Positions 1 through 9,155 of a stretch of DNA of 53,182 nucleotides are shown here, one piece after another. The translations under genes were made by a program, and so were the position numbers. This DNA comes from Candidatus Sulfotelmatobacter sp. (lineage in GTDB: Bacteria; Acidobacteriota; Terriglobia; Terriglobales; Acidobacteriaceae). The notes beneath the pieces were generated by a model, which had not been told where the DNA came from, made no database searches, and worked only from the letters and a program-made list of their open reading frames with translations. Positions within the stretch are counted from its first letter, which is position 1; the number at the start of each line of letters is the position of its first letter. The stretch is taken from positions 1-53,182 of the forward strand of contig JASHOH010000091.1 of assembly GCA_030041215.1 (NCBI GenBank), read 5' to 3'.

Positions 1-168
1 GGCATCGCGCTGACAAACTGGCTAAGCGCGTCGATCATTTCCGTTGCCGGTGCGGTAGGTTACATCTATCGCGTGTATGTCGAAGAGAAAGCATTACAAG
101 CTAGTCTCGGCGGACGCTATCAGGAATATATGAAGCGAACGAAGCGATTCGTGCCTTTTGTTTTTTGA
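1..168 (+). CDS. Isoprenylcysteine carboxyl methyltransferase-like protein, C-terminal fragment
   Basis: The window opens inside this gene; 55 codons remain in frame 1 before a TGA. The visible part holds a hydrophobic stretch, then an arginine/glutamate-rich segment (YRVYVEEKALQASLGGRY), a QEYMKRTKR motif and a hydrophobic end. This EE..L...G..Y..Y...T.R pattern is the usual C-terminus of isoprenylcysteine carboxyl methyltransferase/PEMT-type integral membrane methyltransferases, where it helps bind S-adenosylmethionine. The substrate cannot be told, since bacterial members act on diverse lipophilic substrates. The start and most membrane helices lie outside the window. Confidence 0.6.
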   Translation, partial: GIALTNWLSASIISVAGAVGYIYRVYVEEKALQASLGGRYQEYMKRTKRFVPFVF

Positions 169-239
169 CTGGTAGGCGTTTCTTGGAGCGTGGGCGGCGC
201 TTACACCGAGATTTCCACAACGTTTGCTGTGATTCACTC

Positions 240-268
240 TTGGTGCTGTTTCCGATCCCTGATAAAAT
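240..268 (+). promoter_or_regulatory. Predicted sigma70-type promoter of the carA operon
   Basis: TTGGTG (240-245) and TAAAAT (263-268) are separated by 17 bases. The predicted start near 275 leaves a leader of about 20 bases, just enough for the GGAGCGGG ribosome site before carA at 296. A leader this short leaves no room for a pyrimidine attenuator. Confidence 0.45.
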
Positions 269-295
269 TCATAAAATCCACTCACTGGAGCGGGA

Positions 296-1426
296 ATGCA
301 AGCTATCCTTGCGCTGGAAGACGGGCGAGTCTTCCGAGGCAAAGGCTACGGCGCCAAAGGCGAATGTTACGGGGAAGTCGTTTTTAACACTTCCATCACC
401 GGCTACCAGGAAATTTTCACCGACCCTTCTTATTCGGGACAGATCGTTGTCCTGACCAATCCCCAGATCGGAAATTACGGAACCAATCAGGAAGATAACG
501 AGGCCACGCGCCCCTGGATCGAAGGCCTGGTAGTGCGCGAGTTCTCAAAAGTGAGTTCGAACTGGCGCTCGCAGCAGGTGGCCGAAGAATATCTCGAACA
601 ATTCAAAGTGCCGGTGCTCTCCGATATCGACACACGCGCGCTGGTGCGGCACCTGCGCGACCACGGCGTAATGCGTGGCGTGATTTCGACAATCGAGAAC
701 GATGCCGAGAAGCTGATCGCCAAGGCGAATTCGATTCCGAAGATGGATGGGAGAGATTTGGCGAAAGTCGTGAGTACGAAGAACCCGTACGTCTGGGAAG
801 TCGGCGAGCGGTCACATGAGCCGGTGGCCGTGGTCGGCGTGAAAGATGAGCCGGCGCGGTTTCATGTTGTGGCTTATGACTTTGGGATTAAGCAAAACAT
901 TCTCCGTAAGTTACGTGCTGAAGGTTGTAGGGTGACTGTGGTTCCGGCGCAGACTCCGCCTGAGGATGTGCTCGCGTTGAAACCGGACGGAGTATTTCTG
1001 TCGAATGGGCCGGGAGATCCTGAGCCGTGCACCTATGCCGTCGACTCCATTCGACGCTTAATGGGGCGGCAGCCGATTTTTGGGATTTGTCTCGGACATC
1101 AGCTTACGGGACTTGCGCTTGGCGGAAAGACGTTCAAGCTGAAGTTTGGGCATCACGGCGGAAACCATCCGGTGAAGCAGTTGAAGACAGGGAAAATTGA
1201 GATCACGGCGCACAACCACAATTTTGCGGTTGATCCGGATTCGCTGCCGGAGAGCGAAGTCGAGCTCACGCACATGGATTTAAATGATTCGACCTTAGAA
1301 GGGTTGCGGCATAAGAACTTGCCGCTGTTCAGCGTTCAATACCACCCCGAGGCCGCGCCGGGGCCGCATGATTCGCATTATCTGTTCAAAGATTTCGTGA
1401 AGATGATGGAGGAGTGGAAGGGGTGA
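296..1426 (+). CDS. carA: Carbamoyl-phosphate synthase small (glutaminase) subunit
   Basis: This subunit hydrolyses glutamine and channels ammonia to CarB, giving carbamoyl phosphate for pyrimidine and arginine synthesis in the cytoplasm. The 376-residue length is normal. The N-terminal half is the CarA-specific domain (GVVFNTSITGYQEI-type region near residues 27-40). The C-terminal half is a class I glutamine amidotransferase with the nucleophile Cys265 in GICLGHQ and His350/Glu352 in the YHPE motif. The ATG is preceded by GGAGCGGG. The stop overlaps the next gene by four bases (GTGA), so the three genes up to carB are probably translated as a coupled unit. Confidence 0.96.
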   Translation: MQAILALEDGRVFRGKGYGAKGECYGEVVFNTSITGYQEIFTDPSYSGQIVVLTNPQIGNYGTNQEDNEATRPWIEGLVVREFSKVSSNWRSQQVAEEYLEQFKVPVLSDIDTRALVRHLRDHGVMRGVISTIENDAEKLIAKANSIPKMDGRDLAKVVSTKNPYVWEVGERSHEPVAVVGVKDEPARFHVVAYDFGIKQNILRKLRAEGCRVTVVPAQTPPEDVLALKPDGVFLSNGPGDPEPCTYAVDSIRRLMGRQPIFGICLGHQLTGLALGGKTFKLKFGHHGGNHPVKQLKTGKIEITAHNHNFAVDPDSLPESEVELTHMDLNDSTLEGLRHKNLPLFSVQYHPEAAPGPHDSHYLFKDFVKMMEEWKG

Positions 1427-1842
1427 AGGACTTCTTGGTTCTGCTTGCATTCTGCGCTTTTGCAATGCCACTTAGCGCTGACGATTGTCTCGCGCCCAAA
1501 AATCCAGTGCCCGCGTCCGTAGTCTGTGGGCACGTGTTCAATCAGATTGGCGAGTACGTGCCCAAGGCGGAGCTCCAACTTCTCAGCGACTCAGACAAAG
1601 CTGTCGTGTCATCGGTGACCTCTGATGAGCACGGTCGTTTTATGTTTCCTCCGGTGCCGAAAGGGCTGTACGACCTGAAGGTGAATTCCCTAACATGGTA
1701 CGTTTTTTGGCCGGTTGAGGTGACGGCGTCGAAGCGGGCCACCGCGTGCAAGCATCCTCTCGAGGTCACGGTGTCAATTACGAGACCGTGCGGGGGCGGA
1801 ATTAGCAAGAAGGGCTATCACGTGAAATGGTCGCGAGAATGA
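1423..1842 (+). CDS. Small secreted protein with a prealbumin-like/carboxypeptidase-regulatory fold, between carA and carB
   Basis: No specific family function is recognised. The 139-residue product starts with a signal peptide (VKDFLVLLAFCAFAMPLSA, then DD), so it is exported. The mature part has a G-x-V, SVTSDEHGRFMFPPVPKGLYDLKV pattern typical of carboxypeptidase-regulatory-like or SpaA/Cna-B-type beta domains, plus Cys residues that may form disulfides. I chose GTG 1423: it sits 8 bases after GGAGGAG (1408-1414) and overlaps the carA stop as GTGA, whereas GTG 1414 would sit on top of that site. It ends 4 bases before carB. A secreted protein inside carAB is odd, and no link to carbamoyl phosphate is apparent. 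Confidence 0.7.
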   Translation: MKDFLVLLAFCAFAMPLSADDCLAPKNPVPASVVCGHVFNQIGEYVPKAELQLLSDSDKAVVSSVTSDEHGRFMFPPVPKGLYDLKVNSLTWYVFWPVEVTASKRATACKHPLEVTVSITRPCGGGISKKGYHVKWSRE

Positions 1843-1846
1843 CTAA

Positions 1847-5155
<3,309 letters not shown>

Positions 5156-5242
5156 TGGCACTCGAAGGCATCCTCCGGTCTCTGCCAGAAAGTGATACCC
5201 TGATCGGTGCACGCGAGGTGCGCTGAAAGATCAGGTGACAGC

Positions 5243-6313
5243 ATGTTACTTCACGGCATTTTTCCGCCTATTACCACTCCCTTTTATCCTGATGGCAACG
5301 TTTACTACAAGAAACTGGAAGCCAATGTCGAGCGCTACTCGCGGACGCCGGTTGCCGGCATCGTCGTACTCGGATCTACGGGCGAATCGATTCTGCTCTC
5401 CGATCAGGAGCGGCGCGACGTGCTGAAACGCGCACGCCAGGCGGCTGCCCCCAACAAAGTATTAATTGCGGGCACCGGAATTGAATCGGCAATCGAAACC
5501 CTCCGCCTCACTGAACACGCGGCCGAACTTGGCTACGACGTTGCCATGGTGCGCACGCCCCATTACTACAAAAAGCAGATGCATACGGCGAATATTCTGG
5601 CGTTCTACCGCACCGTGGCTGACCGCTCGCCGCTCCCAGTGATCATCTACAACTTTCCGCAGGCTACCGGCTATGACATTCCCGCGGAAGTGGTAGTCGA
5701 GTTGGCGGAACATCCGAACCTAGTTGGCATCAAGGAATCAAGCGGCGACATAGGAAAGGTCCGCAAGATGGTTGAAGGCACTCGGCACATCCGCCGCGGC
5801 GTGACTGTTACCGAAACGTTTGATCCGGTCACGCCTCGGATGATGACAGCGGCTACTTCGTCATCGAACGGCGGCGGAGAACTGGTGCCGGTCGGCGCGC
5901 TGGCTGGTTCCTCCTCTAAACCCTCTTCATCTGCGGTGAGCATTATCGGCAACTTGAAAACGCGGCAGAAGGAAGCCGGCTTCCAGGTGCTGGTAGGCGC
6001 AGCGGACAAGCTGCATCCATCACTCGATGCCGGAGCCGTAGGCGCCATCCTCGCCTTTTCCTGTGCTGCGCCAACAGCATGCTACGAAATCTACGCCGCC
6101 TGGAAAGAGGGCGATGCGGAACTGGCGCGGCTAAAGCAGCAGCGCATCGTGGCCGCAGCGCAACGAATTGCAGGGGAGCTGGGAGTACCCGGGATTAAGC
6201 ATGCGATGGACTTTAACGGATATTATGGTGGCCCGGCTCGCTTGCCATTTCTGCCGCTCACCGGAGATGTAAGAGCGGAGATAGAACGCCTGCTTTCCGA
6301 AATCAGAAACTAA
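5243..6313 (+). CDS. DapA-family (dihydrodipicolinate synthase-like) Schiff-base lyase/aldolase with an internal insertion
   Basis: This is a class I TIM-barrel lyase of the DHDPS/N-acetylneuraminate lyase family; its substrate is unknown. Visible signatures are GSTGES (residues 44-49, where DHDPS has GTTGE), Tyr136 in IIYNFP and the Schiff-base Lys164 in VGIKESSGD. Lysine-pathway DapA is normally about 290-300 residues; this protein has 356. The excess lies at about residues 183-245, just after the catalytic lysine helix, and is rich in Ser/Gly/Ala/Thr. I chose ATG 5243, preceded by AGGTGA, over an upstream in-frame ATG at 5207. It may be a 4-hydroxy-2-oxoglutarate-type or sugar-acid aldolase rather than true DapA; no lysine genes are nearby. 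Confidence 0.8.
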   Translation: MLLHGIFPPITTPFYPDGNVYYKKLEANVERYSRTPVAGIVVLGSTGESILLSDQERRDVLKRARQAAAPNKVLIAGTGIESAIETLRLTEHAAELGYDVAMVRTPHYYKKQMHTANILAFYRTVADRSPLPVIIYNFPQATGYDIPAEVVVELAEHPNLVGIKESSGDIGKVRKMVEGTRHIRRGVTVTETFDPVTPRMMTAATSSSNGGGELVPVGALAGSSSKPSSSAVSIIGNLKTRQKEAGFQVLVGAADKLHPSLDAGAVGAILAFSCAAPTACYEIYAAWKEGDAELARLKQQRIVAAAQRIAGELGVPGIKHAMDFNGYYGGPARLPFLPLTGDVRAEIERLLSEIRN

Positions 6314-6370
6314 TGCTGGCCAGCAAGTAAATGTATTCTGGCGTGAATCGCCTGGGTAACTCTGCTCTCC

Positions 6371-6419
6371 GTAGCTTGGGCCTCGTCCGCAAGATTTGGG
6401 AGAAGCTACGAACGAGGCC
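6371..6419. repeat. Interleaved inverted repeats (pseudoknot-type order) between convergent genes
   Basis: Two pairs of complementary arms are interleaved as 1-2-1'-2'. GTAGCTT (6371-6377) pairs with AAGCTAC (6403-6409), and GGCCTCGT (6379-6386) pairs with ACGAGGCC (6412-6419). All pairs are perfect. The block lies between the ends of the DapA-like gene and the convergent small gene. Either a pseudoknot or two alternative hairpins could form in a transcript of either strand. There is no T-run, so it is not a standard terminator. Confidence 0.45.
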
Positions 6420-6457
6420 GGCTGCGGTGCTTGCGAAAGCAATACAGAACTAACGAC

Positions 6458-6673
6458 TCACTGCTTGGCGGCGGCTGCCTTTCGTGCCTTCGCCCAGCGT
6501 AGTCTCTGCGCTGCGGCAATTCGTTCGCGGGCTTCTTTGCTCAGGGTACGACGCGCCCTGAGCTTCCCGCCAGAATAACCGAGCGCAGCAAGAGCCTTCC
6601 CTACTCTTCCAATCTCCGCTTGAAGACGGGAGTACTCTTTTTGCAGGGAAGCGACTACATTGTTCATCATCAT
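6458..6673 (-). CDS. Small basic protein with a coiled-coil start and a RIAAAQRLRWAK-type tail
   Basis: This 71-residue protein has no assigned function. The first half (NVVASLQKEYSRLQAEIGRVGKAL) is a heptad-like helix. The second half is strongly basic and ends in TLSKEARERIAAAQRLRWAKARKA, a motif I recall from many small acidobacterial hypothetical proteins and from tails of DNA-binding proteins; a nucleic-acid-binding role is only a guess. It starts at ATG 6673, the first of three consecutive Met codons. It converges on the DapA-like gene and lies downstream of the amidase on the same strand (gap about 117 bases). Confidence 0.6.
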   Translation of the reverse strand: MMMNNVVASLQKEYSRLQAEIGRVGKALAALGYSGGKLRARRTLSKEARERIAAAQRLRWAKARKAAAAKQ

Positions 6674-6790
6674 TTATACCCCCTTCCGAGCAAGGCTAAC
6701 ACGGAAGCAGACGGTAGTGTAATTTCTTAGAAAATTAGCTCAAGTCATCTCCAGCGCTTCTAGGTTCGGGCTGCCCAGACTCGGAGAGAC

Positions 6791-8443
6791 TTACCCGGCT
6801 CCAATCGTAGATAGAAAACGTGGAACCTGACGAGCCTTGGTAGCTTGCTCAAATGCGTATGCGAGGCGGATGAGCGTGGGTTCGCTCCACGCGCGCCCAA
6901 AGAAAGAGATACCTACCGGCAGGCCTGAAATGAATCCAGCAGTTACATTTATGTTCGGATAACCCGCAACGGCTGCCGCGTTCGAGCTACCGCCGGCTAC
7001 ATGATCACCGTTTATGAGGTCAGTCAGCCAGGCGGGACCACCCGTGGGTGCGACCATCGCATCGAGATGATATTTATCCATTGTGGCATCGATGCCCTCG
7101 GTGCGCGCGAGCTGGTGGTTCTTCTCAAGTGCATCAAGATATGCCTTCTCAGTCAGTGGACCTTTCGCTTCCGATTTGAGGAATAAGTCCTGTCCGAAAT
7201 GGGGCATTTCTTTTTGCCGGTTGCGATCATTGAAATCGATAACATCTTTCAATGTCTTGACCGGGGCGATCGGGCCAAGCCGAGCCAAATAGGCATTGAG
7301 ATCAGCCTTGAGTTCGTACATAAAGATCAACAATTCTGTGTCGTCGAACTTTCCGAAAGTTTCAATATCGGCGGGATCAATAAGTGTGGCTCCTTGCTGC
7401 TTCATAGTATCCAGAGATTGCTCCATCAGCGCATCCACGGCATCATTGAAACCGAAATATTTTCGCGCGACCCCGATGCGCGCGCCTTTGAGTCCGTTGG
7501 GATTGCAGAACTGGGCGTAGTCGTTGTAAGACTTGCCGGAGTTTGCGACGGTTGCCGAATCGGCGGGATCAACACCAGTGAGCGCACCCAGCAAAATCGC
7601 GGCATCGCGTACAGTGCGGCACATTGGGCCGGCGCCATCCTGACTGTGCGAGATGGGGACAATGCCGCTTCGGCTCACCAGACCCACGGTGGGTTTGATT
7701 CCGGCAAGTCCGTTGGCCGATGAGGGGCAAACGATGGAGCCATCGGTTTCCGTACCAATGCCGACCGCACACAAGTTGGCAGAGACAGCAGCCCCCGTGC
7801 CCGAACTCGATCCGCAGGGATTGCGATCCAGCGCATAGGGATTTTTCGTCAGACCGCCAAGCCCACTCCATCCGCTAGTGGAATGGCTGGAGCGGATGTT
7901 TGCCCACTCGCTGAGGTTCGTTTTGCCGAGGATAACGGCGCCGGCGGAGCGCAGCTTTTGTGCTACGAACGAGTCTTGCTGCGGGTGAGAGCCGAGTAGT
8001 GCAAGCGAGCCGGCGGTGGTCATCATTTTGTCAGCGGTATCGATGTTGTCTTTGATCAACACCGGGATGCCGTGCAGCGGGCCACGCGGGCCTTTTTCTT
8101 TGAGTTCTTTGTCGAGCGCGTCGGCGATCGCGGGAGCGTCGGGATTCATCTCGATGATGCTGTTGATAGCGGGGCCGGACTTGTCGATCTCTTCAATGCG
8201 GCCGGAATATCTTTCAACCAGAGCATGGGCGGTGAACCTGCCGGAATTCATGCCCTCCTGCAGTCCGGCAATCGTGATTTCGTCGAGTTCGAAAGGCTTG
8301 ATTTCAGGATCGGGCCGGCTCGGGGCGATCTCGCGGGGCGCGGCGAGCGCGGGATAGAGAGGCGCGAGTGCAGCAGCGCCGATCAGAGATGATTTGAGAA
8401 AGGAGCGGCGGTTGGCGGAGAGATGAGAAGGTTTCTTTGACAT
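6791..8443 (-). CDS. Exported amidase-signature hydrolase (peptide-amidase-like)
   Basis: This is an amidase-signature serine hydrolase that cleaves C-N amide bonds through a Ser-cisSer-Lys triad. Lys131 (VLIKDN), Ser212 in CGSSSGTG and Ser236 in TETDGSI form the triad with the canonical 24-residue Ser-Ser spacing. The surrounding GIKPTVGLVSRSGIVPISHSQD is close to the peptide amidase branch rather than to GatA. The start at ATG 8443 gives a twin-arginine signal (NRRSFLKSSLIGAAALAPLYPALAAP), so the enzyme is probably folded in the cytoplasm and exported by Tat. The longer open frame reaching 8650 would abut the tRNA gene and bury this signal, so I rejected it. Its natural substrate is unknown. 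Confidence 0.88.
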   Translation of the reverse strand: MSKKPSHLSANRRSFLKSSLIGAAALAPLYPALAAPREIAPSRPDPEIKPFELDEITIAGLQEGMNSGRFTAHALVERYSGRIEEIDKSGPAINSIIEMNPDAPAIADALDKELKEKGPRGPLHGIPVLIKDNIDTADKMMTTAGSLALLGSHPQQDSFVAQKLRSAGAVILGKTNLSEWANIRSSHSTSGWSGLGGLTKNPYALDRNPCGSSSGTGAAVSANLCAVGIGTETDGSIVCPSSANGLAGIKPTVGLVSRSGIVPISHSQDGAGPMCRTVRDAAILLGALTGVDPADSATVANSGKSYNDYAQFCNPNGLKGARIGVARKYFGFNDAVDALMEQSLDTMKQQGATLIDPADIETFGKFDDTELLIFMYELKADLNAYLARLGPIAPVKTLKDVIDFNDRNRQKEMPHFGQDLFLKSEAKGPLTEKAYLDALEKNHQLARTEGIDATMDKYHLDAMVAPTGGPAWLTDLINGDHVAGGSSNAAAVAGYPNINVTAGFISGLPVGISFFGRAWSEPTLIRLAYAFEQATKARQVPRFLSTIGAG

Positions 8444-8615
8444 GAGTTGGTCCCCAACGTACGAGTCATAACGACCGCCAATTGTAGCGGAATGCGTTCC
8501 TCTATTTGTCCCCAATGCCCACGATGACTCTCCCCCCTTTTTGCGGGTGGCTGCGGAACACGGGAACGGCAGAATTTGCTGATAAAAGGAAGGGACGGGA
8601 AGCGGTAAACCAAGA

Positions 8616-8644
8616 TTGTTTCCGGCCGGATTGAGTGCTAGACT
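8616..8644 (+). promoter_or_regulatory. Predicted promoter of tRNA-Gly
   Basis: TTGTTT (8616-8621) and TAGACT (8639-8644) have a 17-base spacer. The predicted start falls about 6 bases before the mature tRNA at 8657. It fires away from the divergent amidase gene. Confidence 0.4.
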
Positions 8645-8656
8645 TTGCAACAGTGA

Positions 8657-8731
8657 GCGGGAGTAGTTCAGCGGTAGAACGCCAGCTTCCCAAGCTGGAT
8701 GTCGCCGGTTCGATCCCGGTCTCCCGCTCCA
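8657..8731 (+). tRNA. tRNA-Gly (anticodon CCC)
   Basis: A complete cloverleaf can be drawn. The acceptor stem pairs GCGGGAG (8657-8663) with CTCCCGC (8721-8727). The D arm is GTTC...GAAC. The anticodon arm CCAGC-TTCCCAA-GCTGG has anticodon CCC. The T arm is CCGG-TTCGATC-CCGG. The discriminator base is T and CCA is encoded (8729-8731). It would read GGG glycine codons. No clear terminator follows. Confidence 0.95.
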
Positions 8732-8925
8732 TTCTTTAACATCCGCCTTTCACCATCTTTCACAACCTTCGCGCTAAGCTGCGGCCATTTCGCACAGAAC
8801 GGTTCGGGAATGTCTTGTGCGCCTCAACGGCGACCACATGCCTTTTCGCGGCATTTCGAAACACGACGAAGAAAAATTCTGATACTTTGCGGGGAAATTA
8901 TGCATCGAAGTGAGTACTCCGCAAC

Positions 8926-8955
8926 TTGACGAACTTTTCGGGCTGCGGGCATACT
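8926..8955 (+). promoter_or_regulatory. Candidate promoter of the sulfur-assimilation operon
   Basis: TTGACG (8926-8931) is followed after 18 bases by CATACT (8950-8955); TACTAT (8952-8957) is an alternative -10. Transcription would start around 8962-8965, only a few bases before the first ATG of the leader peptide at 8968. That ATG has no Shine-Dalgarno site, so the leader peptide is probably translated from a leaderless or near-leaderless mRNA. The hexamers are only moderate matches. Confidence 0.45.
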
Positions 8956-8967
8956 ATTTCGACCAGC

Positions 8968-9057
8968 ATGATGAACGTCAGCAATTCTCGCCAGATTTGC
9001 ACCTGTTGTTGTTGTTGTGCATGTGTGCGTTCTGGCGCAGGGAGGCTGCTGACTTAA
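8968..9057 (+). CDS. Cysteine-rich leader peptide of a predicted attenuator
   Basis: This 29-codon reading frame (two possible ATGs, 8968 and 8971, and a TAA at 9055) encodes MMNVSNSRQ, then ICTCCCCCAC, then VRSGAGRLLT. Seven of its 29 codons are Cys (residues 11, 13-17 and 19), including five in a row, a run very unlikely by chance. It lies directly upstream of sulfite reductase and APS reductase genes, the route that makes the sulfide for cysteine. Its Cys codons lie in the loop between two RNA segments that take part in the downstream attenuator hairpins. The likely role is sensing of charged Cys-tRNA by ribosome stalling, as His or Trp leader peptides do. It is too short for normal gene callers. 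Translation is not proven. Confidence 0.8.
   Translation: MMNVSNSRQICTCCCCCACVRSGAGRLLT
8989..9042 (+). promoter_or_regulatory. Attenuator segments 1 and 2 (pause/anti-antiterminator hairpin)
   Basis: Segment 1, CGCCAGA (8989-8995), is fully complementary to TCTGGCG (9031-9037), the start of segment 2 (9031-9042). The loop between them carries all seven Cys codons (8998-9024) of the leader peptide. A ribosome stalled on those codons would cover segment 1 and free segment 2. Segment 2 can then pair with segment 3 (9088-9099) in 10 of 12 positions, forming an antiterminator. This is seen directly as base complementarity; the regulatory reading is inferred from the classical trp/his model. Confidence 0.7.
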
Positions 9058-9087
9058 GAGTTTCATAAGATATTTCAGCACTTATCA

Positions 9088-9122
9088 CCCACCGCCAGAG
9101 CGTATCTGGCGGTGGGTTTTTT
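9088..9122 (+). terminator. Intrinsic terminator of the cysteine attenuator
   Basis: A perfect 12-bp stem pairs CCCACCGCCAGA (9088-9099) with TCTGGCGGTGGG (9105-9116) around a GCGTA loop, followed at once by six T (9117-9122). It sits between the leader peptide and the sulfite reductase start at 9156, so by default it would cut transcription before the operon. Its 3' arm matches leader segment 2 (9031-9042) at 10 of 12 positions, so the same 5' arm can be captured by segment 2 instead. Confidence 0.88.
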
Positions 9123-9155
9123 GTGTTCCAAATCGCGCGTTCTGGGGTTCGGTCT

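Noticed and set aside
169-295. A pyrimidine attenuator or PyrR site before carA
   Set aside because: The predicted leader is about 20 bases, too short for an attenuator, and no terminator hairpin or pyrimidine-binding loop is visible.
8444-8650. N-terminal extension of the amidase by 69 codons
   Set aside because: It would nearly touch the tRNA gene and place the twin-arginine signal internally, whereas ATG 8443 fits the signal peptide.
8657-8731. Reading the tRNA as the common Gly(GCC) isoacceptor
   Set aside because: The anticodon loop is TTCCCAA, so the anticodon is CCC.
9123-9155. Earlier GTG start of sulfite reductase at 9123
   Set aside because: It directly follows the terminator T-run and has no ribosome site; the extra 11 residues have no family support.
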